A stretch of DNA of 64,000 nt from Roseburia hominis (GTDB taxonomy: Bacteria; Bacillota; Clostridia; Lachnospirales; Lachnospiraceae): contig CP159990.1 in assembly GCA_040702975.1 (NCBI GenBank), forward strand, positions 434,001 to 498,000, in the 5' to 3' direction. This document shows positions 24,771-33,516 of the stretch, piece by piece. Position 1 is the stretch's first letter; every line of letters begins with the position of its first letter. A program made the translations under genes and the position numbers. The notes under the pieces were generated by a model. That model was not told the origin of the DNA and ran no database searches. It saw nothing but the letters and a program-made list of their open reading frames with translations.

Positions 24771-25541
24771 TTAGAATCTCAGGCTAAGGCAGCTTAAGCC
24801 GCCGTCAATTTTACGATATTCCGAGGTATCCACCAGAATCACCTCATATCCTGCGTCTTCCACGATTTTTGCTACTTTCGGGAAGTTTGCCGGCACGATG
24901 ACCTTGTTATTGACCCAGATACAGTTTGCCGCATAGGCTTCGTCTTCCGGGATTACATATTTGTTATATTGGGCAAAATCGGGTTTGTCGATAAATTCAC
25001 CGGATACCAGCATATTATTATTTTCGATATAATTTACGCCGGTCTTCAGGTGGAGGACTTCCTCCAATACCACTTCTGATCCGCTGAGGCCGTACTTTTC
25101 CAGGATTGCGATAAACTGACGAATGCCCTCTGCGTTGGTCCTTGCGGAACGGCCCACATAAAAATGATCTCCGACCATCATAACGTCGCCGCCTTCTAAT
25201 GTGCCGGGGGTTTTGATGTATTCGATGCAATCCTCACTGTAAAATTGTTTGATTACCGGGATCATCGCCTCTACTTCTTTGTTTCTGGAGGCTGCCCCTG
25301 GGTTCGTGATGATCGCACATTTTCTGGTTAGAACTGCCGTATCCTCCACAAAGCAGGAATCCGGGAAATTCTCATCTGCCTCCAATACGGTCACGTTCAC
25401 GCCACAGCTTTTAAGTGCTTCGATATAGGCGTCATGCTGTTTGAGCGCCAGTTCATAATTCGGTTTTCCAAGTTCCGGAGCGGAAGTGATTCCCTCGATG
25501 ATCTTGCTGCATGGTCTTTTTACAATTACATTCTGAAACAT
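24771..25541 (-). CDS. dimethylarginine dimethylaminohydrolase-like amidinotransferase-fold hydrolase
   Basis: Enzyme of 256 residues of the arginine deiminase/DDAH superfamily, starting at the ATG at 25541 with AGGAGAG upstream; the longer frame runs into repeat DNA. Superfamily residues are in place: PDSCFVEDTAVL, GTLEGGDVM, the catalytic His in LHLKTGVNYIE and the catalytic Cys in DGGLSCLSLRF at the C-terminus. Enzymes of this group hydrolyse methylated arginines to citrulline and methylamines, or act on related guanidines. No arginine deiminase pathway genes are adjacent, so the substrate is not fixed by context. Confidence 0.85.
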   Translation of the reverse strand: MFQNVIVKRPCSKIIEGITSAPELGKPNYELALKQHDAYIEALKSCGVNVTVLEADENFPDSCFVEDTAVLTRKCAIITNPGAASRNKEVEAMIPVIKQFYSEDCIEYIKTPGTLEGGDVMMVGDHFYVGRSARTNAEGIRQFIAILEKYGLSGSEVVLEEVLHLKTGVNYIENNNMLVSGEFIDKPDFAQYNKYVIPEDEAYAANCIWVNNKVIVPANFPKVAKIVEDAGYEVILVDTSEYRKIDGGLSCLSLRF

Positions 25542-25570
25542 GTTAATATTCTCTCCTGACATAGTGTAGT

Positions 25571-25626
25571 ATAAGGTATACCCAAAGGGCATCCCGTATG
25601 GCCATTCGGCCATTTCATAAGGTATA
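25571..25626 (-). repeat. dispersed repeat family B, copy 2 (minus)
   Basis: Reverse complement of the family B unit, containing GGCCATTCGGCC and ending in ATACC at both sides (GGTATACCC...ATAAGGTATA). It overlaps the leader of the hydrolase gene. Confidence 0.75.
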
Positions 25627-25778
25627 TTTATGAAACAATATTAAACCCTTGCTGCATAAAAATCAAGAAAAACTGAATAAAAACACAGGAGAATGTAAAA
25701 ATATTAAAATGGACAAGAGCATGAGGAAGGCTGCGAAACTGAGAGACTGGGATGAGGAAGAGCAGAAAAGAAATTTTC

Positions 25779-25802
25779 TGTATGTTGGAATTCCAACATA
25801 CA
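25779..25802. promoter_or_regulatory. 24-base perfect palindrome, operator-like
   Basis: Arms TGTATGTTGGAA / TTCCAACATACA meet with no loop. It lies 63 bases before the cupin ATG in a region with no gene, the position and symmetry expected for a dimeric repressor or activator site. Confidence 0.6.
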
Positions 25803-25865
25803 AGTGAGAATTGGTAGAGTAAAATTACAAGTAAGATTTAAAATTGCCAAAAAGGAGGAAATACA

Positions 25866-26189
25866 ATGTATAAAAATATTGACAAGAAGGTATGTCTGAA
25901 ACTGAAAGATCTGGTAGCTTATCAGGAGGGACAGGTCGTAAGCAAGACGCTGGTACAGAATGAATATGTCAGCATGACCATTTTTTCTTTCGATAAAGGG
26001 GAAGAGATCTCCACACATGCGGCAGGCGGGGACGCAATGGTAACGGTGCTGGAAGGTACTGGTAAATTTACTGTAGGCGGAGACGTATTTATCCTGCATG
26101 AGGGAGATACCCTGATTATGCCGAAGGATATTCCGCACGCTGTGTTTGGCGAGGAACAGTTTAAAATGCAGTTGGTCGTTTCTTTCTAA
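25866..26189 (+). CDS. small cupin-domain protein
   Basis: Single-domain cupin of 107 residues. The two cupin motifs are visible: GEEISTHAAGGDAMVTVLEGTGKFTVGG and GDTLIMPKDIPHAVFG (shortened), giving His residues for metal binding though the first motif has THAAGGD instead of HxH. AAAGGAGG lies before the ATG. Small cupins of this type bind metals or small molecules and may be enzymes or sensors; the sequence does not say which. It stands alone, with a palindromic site upstream and a terminator downstream. Confidence 0.85.
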   Translation: MYKNIDKKVCLKLKDLVAYQEGQVVSKTLVQNEYVSMTIFSFDKGEEISTHAAGGDAMVTVLEGTGKFTVGGDVFILHEGDTLIMPKDIPHAVFGEEQFKMQLVVSF

Positions 26190-26303
26190 TTGCCGGATAT
26201 AGGAAAACGGTTTTTGCAGAGAGCCTGCCGGGATTTTAGGGCTGAGGTGAGCTGTCTGTTCAGGTTTTTATAAAGAAGGCTTTGGAGCGAAGCCAGCGAT
26301 TTT

Positions 26304-26330
26304 GCGCAGCCGGTTCATGGCTGCGCTTTT
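26304..26330 (+). terminator. intrinsic terminator after cupin gene
   Basis: GCGCAGCC, loop GGTTCAT, GGCTGCGC, TTTT. It lies 115 bases after the cupin stop. Confidence 0.75.
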
Positions 26331-26442
26331 GCTATGCCTTGTATATACATACTTTTTTGAAAAACATCCCCTAAAGTTTTTGTATAATGGGGAAAAAGAT
26401 GATATTCTATGAGTAGGTAATGAAAAGAGGTGAACACATAAA

Positions 26443-28152
26443 ATGAGTGCTGCGATGAAGAAAAAACTCCCGGTAGGGATTGAGAATTTTGCCGAGATCA
26501 GGACAGAAGATTTTTACTATATTGATAAAACCGCATTGATTGCCGATTTGCTTCATAATTGGGGAAAGGTAAATCTTTTTACCCGCCCCAGGCGTTTTGG
26601 CAAATCTTTAAATATGAGTATGCTAAGGACATTTTTTGAAATCGGTTGTAATAAGGCGCTATTTGAAAATCTGAATATTTCAAAAGAAAAAGATTTATGT
26701 GAACAATACCAGGGTAAATTTCCGGTAATAGCGATTTCATTAAAAGATGTAAATGGTGAGAATTTTGATACTGCCCGTTCTATGATGTGTTCCATTATCG
26801 GAAGCGAGGCAATGCGTTTTGAGTTACTGAGTCAAAGCAAGCGGTTGTCGGAAATGGAAAAAGCGCGGTTTCAGGCACTTATCCATGTGGGAGCTGAGGG
26901 TAATTTTGAAATGTCTGATGAGATGCTTATGAATGCCCTTTTTACTCTCTGTTCTCTTCTTCACAAGCATTATGATACGAAAGTTATTGTTTTGATTGAC
27001 GAATATGATGTTCCACTGGCAAAGGCAAATGACGGGGGATATTATGACCAGATGGTTTCTCTGATTCGTAATATGTTCAGCCGGGGACTTAAAACAAATG
27101 ATTTTTTATATTTTGCTGTCTTGACGGGATGCCTGCGCGTGGCAAAAGAGAGTATTTTTACGGGTATGAACAATTTAAAAGTTTTATCCGTTGCCGACGT
27201 GCGGTTTGACAAGTATTTTGGTTTTATGGACTGGGAAGTGAGAGAAATACTGAAATATTATGGGCTTACTGAAGCATATACCAGTGTAAAAGAGTGGTAT
27301 GACGGGTATCGGTTCGGGAATGTGGATGTTTACTGCCCGTGGGATGTGATCAGTTACTGCGACGAGTTAAGAGCTGACTCTACGGTAGTGCCGCAAAATT
27401 ATTGGTCTAATACGAGCAATAACGATATTGTGAGACATTTTGTAGAAAAAGCTGATACAGGTACTATGAAGCGGGAGATTGAGAGACTGATTGCAGGGGA
27501 GACGGTGCTTAAGGAAGTCCGGCAGGAATTGACGTATAAGGAGTTGTATGATTCTGTAGATAATATATGGAGCGTCTTGTTCACTACGGGATATTTAACG
27601 CAAAGAGGAAAGGTGATGGGGGATAGGTTCGAACTTGCTATTCCCAATATGGAGATACGAAAAATATTTACCCGGCAGATCATGGAGTTATTTAAGAGCA
27701 ATGTGCAAAAAGATGGGAAGACGTTACAGGTATTTTGTGAGGCCTTGAAAAAGGGTGATGCAAAAAAGGTGGAGGAGCAATTTACAGAATATTTGAAGAG
27801 AACGATCAGCATCAGGGATACATTCGTTAAGAAACCGACGAAAGAGAATTTTTATCACGGGATTTTGTTGGGCATTCTTGGATTTAAGGATACATGGGGC
27901 GTGGTGTCAAATGGAGAAGCAGGGGAAGGATACAGCGACATTCGGGTCGAGATTGACGAGGAAGAAATCGGAATTGTTATCGAGGTAAAATATGCGCAGG
28001 ATACAGAGCTTGATGCACAGTGCAGGCGGGCGCTGAAGCAGATTGAAGAAAACGGATATGCAGACAGGCTTCGGGCGGAAGGAATGAAAACGGTGTTGAA
28101 ATATGGTATTGCGTGTTGTAAGAAACGCTGTAAGGTATTAATTGGCGACTAA
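26443..28152 (+). CDS. AAA-ATPase-like / PD-(D/E)XK nuclease protein, paralogue 1
   Basis: Protein of 569 residues with an N-terminal AAA-ATPase-like domain (PF09820 type) and a C-terminal PD-(D/E)XK domain (PF08011 type). The entry motif LPVGIENFAEIRTEDFYYIDKT is followed by the Walker A-like RPRRFGKSLNMSML, Walker B VIVLIDEYDVPLAKA, and sensor-like YWSNTSNN. The nuclease core is SDIRVEI...IGIVIEVKYA. The start follows GAGGTG. About two thirds of residues appear the same as in the copy at 50151; the one at 30128 is more distant. The family is greatly expanded in gut Firmicutes and Bacteroidetes, and its function is unknown; defence or selfish-element roles have been suggested by domain content only. 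Confidence 0.85.
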   Translation: MSAAMKKKLPVGIENFAEIRTEDFYYIDKTALIADLLHNWGKVNLFTRPRRFGKSLNMSMLRTFFEIGCNKALFENLNISKEKDLCEQYQGKFPVIAISLKDVNGENFDTARSMMCSIIGSEAMRFELLSQSKRLSEMEKARFQALIHVGAEGNFEMSDEMLMNALFTLCSLLHKHYDTKVIVLIDEYDVPLAKANDGGYYDQMVSLIRNMFSRGLKTNDFLYFAVLTGCLRVAKESIFTGMNNLKVLSVADVRFDKYFGFMDWEVREILKYYGLTEAYTSVKEWYDGYRFGNVDVYCPWDVISYCDELRADSTVVPQNYWSNTSNNDIVRHFVEKADTGTMKREIERLIAGETVLKEVRQELTYKELYDSVDNIWSVLFTTGYLTQRGKVMGDRFELAIPNMEIRKIFTRQIMELFKSNVQKDGKTLQVFCEALKKGDAKKVEEQFTEYLKRTISIRDTFVKKPTKENFYHGILLGILGFKDTWGVVSNGEAGEGYSDIRVEIDEEEIGIVIEVKYAQDTELDAQCRRALKQIEENGYADRLRAEGMKTVLKYGIACCKKRCKVLIGD

Positions 28153-28200
28153 TACTAGAGTCAAATACTCCCTGGTCCTGTCGTGGATTTGACTGGAAAT

Positions 28201-28335
28201 ATACCTTGTGAAACGGCCAAATGGCCGTACGGTATGCCCTTGGGTATACCTTGTGAAACGGCCGAATGGCCATACGGTATGCCCTTGGGTATACCTTGTG
28301 AAACGGCCAAATCGCCATACGGTATGCCCTTGGGT
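28201..28335 (+). repeat. family B repeat, three tandem 45-base units
   Basis: Three head-to-tail units of exactly 45 bases (28201, 28246, 28291), each from ATACCTTGTGAAACGGCC to CCCTTGGGT, differing at only a few positions. Single copies occur elsewhere in both orientations. The array starts 48 bases after the AAA/nuclease gene. There is no spacer sequence between units, so it is not a CRISPR. Confidence 0.92.
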
Positions 28336-28472
28336 ATGATAATAGAAAATCACACAAAATAGTGTAATTGTGGGGTTTGTCTTGCCTTGGATTGGGCAGA
28401 TGATGTATTCTTAAGGTAGTTCATTGAAGGAAGTTTTTCGAAAATATGCCGTGCAGCTTTTAAAATTATGCG

Positions 28473-28501
28473 TTGGCAGAACTTGGGGGCTATGATAAAA
28501 T
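28473..28501 (+). promoter_or_regulatory. pyruvate kinase promoter
   Basis: TTGGCA, 17 bases, TAAAAT, about 30 bases upstream of the pyk ATG. Confidence 0.7.
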
Positions 28502-28529
28502 ATGGAGCATATACAGGAGGTATGTAATT

Positions 28530-29954
28530 ATGCGCAAAACTAAGATTATTTGTACCCTTGGCCCATCGACGGACAAGGAAGGCGTTCTGGAAACTCTGAT
28601 TAAAGAAGGGCTGAATGTCGCCAGATTTAACTTTTCTCATGGCACTCACGAGGAGCAGAAGGCAAGGCTGGATCAGCTAAAGGAGATCAGAGAGAGACTG
28701 GGACTCCCCATTGCAGCGCTTTTGGACACGAAAGGGCCGGAGATTCGTATTCGTACATTTGAAGAGGGAAAAGTAGAGCTTGTGGAAGGGCAGGAATTTA
28801 TCCTGACGCCGGAAGATATTGTCGGAACGGCCAAGGAGGTATCCGTGACATACGAGAATCTGTATCAGGACGTAAAGGAAGGAGACAGCATTCTGATCGA
28901 CGATGGACTGATCGGACTTCAGGTGCTTGCCATCGAGGGCAAGGATATTCGTTGTGTTGTAAAAAACGGCGGTATGGTTTCCAACCGGAAGGGAATCAAC
29001 CTCCCGGGCGTGGATGTGAATATGCCGTTTATCAGCGAGAAGGACAGAGAGGATATCCTGTTCGGAATCAGGGAAGGATTTGATTTTATTGCGGCGTCAT
29101 TTACCAGAACGGCGGAAGATGTGCAGGAGATCCGGGATATTCTGAAGGAAAATGGCGGAGAAGGGATCAACATTATTGCGAAGATCGAGAATCAGCAGGG
29201 CGTGAATAATATAGACAGTATTATAGAAGCGGCGGACGGAATCATGATCGCCAGAGGCGATATGGGCGTGGAGATTCCGCTGGAAGAGGTTCCAGTGATC
29301 CAGAAGGAGATTATTTCCAAGGTCTACAATGCAGGAAAGCAGGTGATCACTGCGACGCAGATGCTGGATTCTATGATGAAGAATCCGCGTCCGACCCGTG
29401 CGGAGACGACGGACGTGGCGAACGCCATTTACCAGGGCACAAGTGCGATCATGCTATCCGGAGAGACGGCGGCAGGAAAGTATCCGGTGGAAGCGCTGAA
29501 GACGATGGTGCGGATCGCGGTGCGTACCGAGAGTGATATCCCCTATGATCAGCTGCTTAGCGAGCGCAAGAAAGAGGGACGTCAGGATATGACCAGTGCA
29601 ATTTCCCATGCGACCTGTATGACGGCGATGGATCTGGGCGCGAAGGCGATCATCACGGTCAGCAAGTCCGGACACACGGCGCAGATGATTTCCAAGTATC
29701 GCCCAGGCTGTCTGATCGTGGGCTGTACGCCGGATGAGAGGACTTATCGGAAGCTGAATATGTCCTGGGGGATCGCTCCGATCATGATCAAGGAAGAATA
29801 TAGCATGGAGATTCTGTTCCTGCACGCGACGGAGGCTGCTGAGAGAGCGGGTTACGTGGTTGAGGGCGATATGACGGTGCTGACGGCAGGCGTGCCGCTC
29901 GGGAAACCGGGTAATACGAACCTGATCAAGGCTACGGTTGTGGGGGAGTATTAA
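28530..29954 (+). CDS. pyk: pyruvate kinase
   Basis: Glycolytic enzyme of 474 residues converting phosphoenolpyruvate and ADP to pyruvate and ATP. The start is the ATG at 28530 with CAGGAGG upstream; the frame extends to 28473 without a ribosome site. Signatures: KIICTLGPSTD, NFSHGTHEEQ, ALLDTKGPEIR, and the active-site block IMIARGDMGVEIPLEEV, then MLDSMMKNPRPTRAE with the catalytic region. The C-terminal allosteric domain is present, but the extra PEP-utilising domain of some clostridial forms is not. It closes the pathway from glyceraldehyde 3-phosphate to pyruvate. Confidence 0.97.
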   Translation: MRKTKIICTLGPSTDKEGVLETLIKEGLNVARFNFSHGTHEEQKARLDQLKEIRERLGLPIAALLDTKGPEIRIRTFEEGKVELVEGQEFILTPEDIVGTAKEVSVTYENLYQDVKEGDSILIDDGLIGLQVLAIEGKDIRCVVKNGGMVSNRKGINLPGVDVNMPFISEKDREDILFGIREGFDFIAASFTRTAEDVQEIRDILKENGGEGINIIAKIENQQGVNNIDSIIEAADGIMIARGDMGVEIPLEEVPVIQKEIISKVYNAGKQVITATQMLDSMMKNPRPTRAETTDVANAIYQGTSAIMLSGETAAGKYPVEALKTMVRIAVRTESDIPYDQLLSERKKEGRQDMTSAISHATCMTAMDLGAKAIITVSKSGHTAQMISKYRPGCLIVGCTPDERTYRKLNMSWGIAPIMIKEEYSMEILFLHATEAAERAGYVVEGDMTVLTAGVPLGKPGNTNLIKATVVGEY

Positions 29955-30067
29955 GTAAAGATTGATTATTATGTAAAGCAGGAAAGCCGTTTTGCCGAAT
30001 CATTCATGACAGGAGTCTGAAATCGAGATGAAAGTTATACGATATGTAGAATTGTAAATTGATGCGT

Positions 30068-30116
30068 AATCCGCTATACTAAGATGGAGGAAGGAACTTG
30101 GTATAGCGGATTTTTT
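30068..30116 (+). terminator. terminator or attenuator immediately before the second AAA/nuclease gene
   Basis: AATCCGCTATAC and GTATAGCGGATT form a perfect 12-base stem around a 21-base loop containing GGAGGAAGG, ending in TTTTTT. It is 111 bases after pyk and only 11 bases before the next ATG, whose AGGAGG follows directly. Confidence 0.82.
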
Positions 30117-30127
30117 AGGAGGTATCT

Positions 30128-31834
30128 ATGGCGAAGACAGTTGCGATCGGGATACAGAATTTTGAGGAACTTATACAGAAGAATTGTTTTTATGTGGATA
30201 AGACAGATTTTATCAAAGAGTGGTGGGACAGTAAAGACAGTGTCACACTGATCGCGCGTCCACGGCGTTTTGGAAAGACGCTGAATATGAGTATGACAGA
30301 GCAGTTTTTTTCGGTGGATTATGCGGGAAGAGGAGACCTATTCGAGGGGCTTTCCATATGGGAGAATGAAGAATACAGGGAAATCCAGGGGACCTATCCG
30401 GTGATCAGCCTTTCTTTTGCAAATGTGAAGGAAGTTACTTTTCGGAATACGAAAGAAAAAATCTGCCAGCTTCTTACGAATTTGTACGTAAAATATTCTT
30501 TTTTGAAGGAGAGCGATGTGCTGGCAGATGCGGATAAAGCATTTTTTGACCGAATGCTGTCGCCGGTGGACATGCGCGATACGGATGCGACTTTAGCGTT
30601 GTATCAGCTGTCGGATTATCTTTGTCGTTATTATGGTAAGAAGGTCATTATTCTTTTAGATGAGTATGATACTCCGATGCAGGAAGCTTATGTAGATGGT
30701 TATTGGGAGGAGCTTACAGCTTTTACAAGGAGCCTGTTCAATTCCACCTTTAAAACCAATCCGTGGCTGGAGCGTGGACTCATGACCGGAATTACCAGAG
30801 TCAGCAAGGAATCGATTTTTTCGGATTTGAATAATTTGAAGGTAGTAACTACAACGTCTGATGAATATGCTACAGCCTTTGGATTTACGGAGCCAGAGGT
30901 ATTTGCTGCACTGGAGGAATATGGGTTGGGTGCGGAAAGGGAAAGGGTAAAGCAGTGGTATGATGGCTTTATTTTTGGCAGCCATAAAGATATTTATAAT
31001 CCCTGGTCCATTTTAAATTTATTAGATACAGGAACAATCACAACCTATTGGGCAAATACCAGTTCAAACAGCCTTGTAGGAAAGCTGCTTAGGGAAGGAA
31101 ACCGTAAAGTCAAGGAAACGTTTGAGAGACTGTTAAAGGGCGAAGTCATAAAGGCTCCGATTGACGAGCAGATCGTGTATAATCAGCTAAACGGAAGCGA
31201 GGAGGCAGTTTACAGCCTGCTTGTGGCAAGCGGCTATCTGAAAGTCCTTTCTTATGAACGTTTGGATCTGCTGGAAAATGGAGAAGAGCAGATGTATGAA
31301 CTGGCGCTTACGAATTATGAAGTGGAGCGTATGTTTGAGGGTATGATCCGTCGGTGGTTTGTGGAGGTAAAATCGGATTATAATGATTTTATCAAGGCGA
31401 TGTTACTTGACGATCTTGATGCGATGAATGAATATATGAATCGGGTGGCTTTTGGAACATTCAGTTATTTTGATACGGAGCGGAACTCGCTGAGGGAGGA
31501 GCCGGAGCGTTTTTATCATGGATTTATGCTGGGGTTATTGGTAGAATTGCAGAACAGATATGTGATTACTTCCAACCGGGAGAGCGGCTTCGGCAGGTAT
31601 GACGTGATGTTTGAGCCGAAGAATCCGAAGAAGGACGACGCGATCATCTTGGAATTTAAGGTGTTCAATGCGAGAAGAGAAAAGAGCCTTGCTGATACGG
31701 TAAATGCAGCGCTTCAGCAGATTGAGGAAAAGAAGTATGCGGCGCAGCTTGAGATGCGGGGGATTGCAAAAGAATGTATCCGGAGCTACGGATTCGCTTT
31801 TCAGGGGAAGAATGTGTTGATTGAAAAGGGATAA
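30128..31834 (+). CDS. AAA-ATPase-like / PD-(D/E)XK nuclease protein, paralogue 2
   Basis: Protein of 568 residues with the same two-domain plan as the genes at 26443 and 50151 but clearly diverged. N-terminal domain: VAIGIQNFEELIQKNCFYVDKT, Walker A-like RPRRFGKTLNMSM, Walker B VIILLDEYDTPMQEA, and YWANTSSN. C-terminal nuclease: GRYDVMFEPKN...AIILEFKVFN, an E-x-K variant. AGGAGG lies seven bases before the ATG. The direct upstream terminator-like hairpin may limit expression. Function unknown. Confidence 0.84.
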   Translation: MAKTVAIGIQNFEELIQKNCFYVDKTDFIKEWWDSKDSVTLIARPRRFGKTLNMSMTEQFFSVDYAGRGDLFEGLSIWENEEYREIQGTYPVISLSFANVKEVTFRNTKEKICQLLTNLYVKYSFLKESDVLADADKAFFDRMLSPVDMRDTDATLALYQLSDYLCRYYGKKVIILLDEYDTPMQEAYVDGYWEELTAFTRSLFNSTFKTNPWLERGLMTGITRVSKESIFSDLNNLKVVTTTSDEYATAFGFTEPEVFAALEEYGLGAERERVKQWYDGFIFGSHKDIYNPWSILNLLDTGTITTYWANTSSNSLVGKLLREGNRKVKETFERLLKGEVIKAPIDEQIVYNQLNGSEEAVYSLLVASGYLKVLSYERLDLLENGEEQMYELALTNYEVERMFEGMIRRWFVEVKSDYNDFIKAMLLDDLDAMNEYMNRVAFGTFSYFDTERNSLREEPERFYHGFMLGLLVELQNRYVITSNRESGFGRYDVMFEPKNPKKDDAIILEFKVFNARREKSLADTVNAALQQIEEKKYAAQLEMRGIAKECIRSYGFAFQGKNVLIEKG

Positions 31835-31857
31835 TTTTGTGTATTTATTTTGTAGAC

Positions 31858-31902
31858 TTGACGCACTATCAATTAACTGATATACTATCAAAAGATAGTA
31901 TA
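31858..31902 (+). promoter_or_regulatory. toxin-antitoxin promoter with palindromic operator
   Basis: TTGACG (31858-31863), 17 bases, TATACT (31881-31886). The -10 forms the left arm of a perfect palindrome TATACTATC-AAAA-GATAGTATA (31881-31902), and a further ACTATC half-site lies at 31865. This is the classic arrangement for autorepression by an antitoxin. Confidence 0.85.
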
Positions 31903-31910
31903 ATTCGGAG

Positions 31911-32324
31911 GTGGGCATAATTAAGTTAGGTGTTCAATCTAAGGAAAAAGAAGTAATTGAATTTCTGAGTGACCTGAAGAATACGCTTCATAGTAAAACG
32001 TTTGATGTAGATAATGATTTGACAATTATTAAATCGAAAAAGAAGGGTGAAAAAGTACAGTATTCCACGCGGTATACTTTAGTAGATTTGGATTATGATG
32101 CCAGTGATGTGGCAGAACGTTTAAAAGAATTAACAATCCGGGAATATTCGGAAACGCTGGTGGATAAAGATGATCTTAATCCCCCATTATTGTTTGTGTT
32201 TGGGAAAGACATTAATGGGAAACAGATTTATATAAAATTGAAAGTAAAAGGAAAGCAGACAAGACATGTATTATGCGTGTCCTTCCATTATGCGGAGAAA
32301 AGAATGTCATTTCCATATGCATGA
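31911..32324 (+). CDS. putative toxin of a type II TA pair (MqsR/RelE-like)
   Basis: Small basic protein of about 135 residues. The C-terminal half (PLLFVFGKDINGKQIYIKLKVK, then HVLCVSFHYAEKRMSFPYA) has the strand order and the final 'VLCVSFH' phrase of MqsR/RelE-fold mRNA interferases, with Lys, His and Tyr residues as possible catalytic groups. The N-terminal part (EVIEFLSDLKNTL, then YTLVDLDYDASDVAERLKEL) is helical. The frame opens with GTG at 31911, but this overlaps GGAGG; ATT at 31920 has proper spacing, so a rare start codon is likely. It is followed after 25 bases by a zinc-finger/HTH/Panacea antitoxin. Toxin role is inferred from architecture and partner. Confidence 0.7.
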   Translation: MGIIKLGVQSKEKEVIEFLSDLKNTLHSKTFDVDNDLTIIKSKKKGEKVQYSTRYTLVDLDYDASDVAERLKELTIREYSETLVDKDDLNPPLLFVFGKDINGKQIYIKLKVKGKQTRHVLCVSFHYAEKRMSFPYA

Positions 32325-32349
32325 TGGGAATTAAAAGGGAGGAACCAAA

Positions 32350-33396
32350 ATGGAGGCTATTACATTAATCAGAAAAGTTCATATGGAATGTCCACTATGT
32401 GATAAGGTTCACGAGATTGAGGAAAGGAAACGTATAACAAATACAGTTATTAAAGGGGAAGAGGTGACTTACGAAGAGAGATTCTATTTTTGTGCAAATG
32501 CTACTGAAGATGAAAACGAATTTGAAAGTGGTGCCATGATGAACGAAAATCTTCTGAATGCCCGCAATGCGTACCGGAGGAAGAAGGGGCTTCTTACTTC
32601 AAATGAAATAATTGAAATTCGTGAGAATTATGGATTATCCCAGGTGGATTTGGCAAGATTGCTGGGCTGGGGAGAGGCGACAATCTCGAGATATGAGAGT
32701 AAGGCCATTCAAGATGAGGCGTATGATGTGATGCTTCGTTTGATTAAGGATAATCCTTTAAAAGCACTGGAATTTTTGAAAAAAAATGGCGGCAAATTTT
32801 CGGCTTCAAAAAGAACAGGGGTAAGAGAGCAAATCATTAAAGAATTAGATACTTATGGAAAAGAATTTCTCACACGGCAGACATTTGAAGGTGAGTATGC
32901 TGACTTTGATGAGCCATCGGATTCTAATGGCTATGCAATACTTGATATTGATAAATTAGAAGCAGTGGTTTCTTATTTGGCTGAATTTATGTCGAACTTA
33001 TATAAAGTGAAGCTTATGAAGTCATTATGGTATTCGGATGTATTATCTTATAAGCGGACCGGAAAAGCGATGACGGGGTTGGTATATAGGCATGAGGCTA
33101 TGGGAGCGCTTCCTGTTGGACATTATAGTTTAATGAATCTAGAAAACTTAAATATTAAAGAAGAAATAAGTTATAACTATGATTCCATGCTTCATGTGTA
33201 TCCTAGCGAGGCTGCGGATTATTCGATTCTTAGTGATGAGGACAAAGAAATTCTTGATGCTGTAATCAAGAAGTTTAAGAATTATAAGGCGTCTGAAATT
33301 GTGGACTACATGCATGAAGAAAAAGCATATAAAGAAACTTCAAATGGTGCGATTATCCCATTTAGCCTTGCTAAAGAGATCAGAAGTTTTGAATAA
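32350..33396 (+). CDS. antitoxin with zinc finger, XRE HTH and Panacea (DUF4065/SocA) domain
   Basis: Protein of 348 residues made of three parts: residues 10-50 hold a YgiT/MqsA-like zinc-binding segment (ECPLCDKVHE and a later FYFCAN), 82-130 an XRE helix-turn-helix (TSNEIIEIRENYGLSQVDLARLLG, shortened) and about 200-330 a Panacea/SocA-like domain (DKLEAVVSYLAEFM, GKAMTGLVYRHEAMGALPVGHY). Panacea domains neutralise many unrelated toxins, while MqsA-type fingers pair with MqsR toxins. The HTH is expected to bind the palindrome at 31881. GGAGG precedes the ATG. Confidence 0.85.
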   Translation: MEAITLIRKVHMECPLCDKVHEIEERKRITNTVIKGEEVTYEERFYFCANATEDENEFESGAMMNENLLNARNAYRRKKGLLTSNEIIEIRENYGLSQVDLARLLGWGEATISRYESKAIQDEAYDVMLRLIKDNPLKALEFLKKNGGKFSASKRTGVREQIIKELDTYGKEFLTRQTFEGEYADFDEPSDSNGYAILDIDKLEAVVSYLAEFMSNLYKVKLMKSLWYSDVLSYKRTGKAMTGLVYRHEAMGALPVGHYSLMNLENLNIKEEISYNYDSMLHVYPSEAADYSILSDEDKEILDAVIKKFKNYKASEIVDYMHEEKAYKETSNGAIIPFSLAKEIRSFE

Positions 33397-33427
33397 ACTC
33401 AACAATGAAACTATTTTCCCGCATTAC

Positions 33428-33456
33428 TTGAATTACCTGCGGTTTAATAGTATAAT
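33428..33456 (+). promoter_or_regulatory. pgi promoter
   Basis: TTGAAT, 17 bases, TATAAT, about 60 bases before the pgi ATG. Confidence 0.78.
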
Positions 33457-33516
33457 CTCTCTATTAAGGCACTTTAGAATACCAAAGCGCATAGTAATGA
33501 TGAGGAGGCAACAGAT

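Noticed and set aside
28201..28335. Three regular repeats that could be read as a CRISPR array
   Set aside because: The 45-base units are contiguous with no spacers, and single copies lie elsewhere in both orientations.
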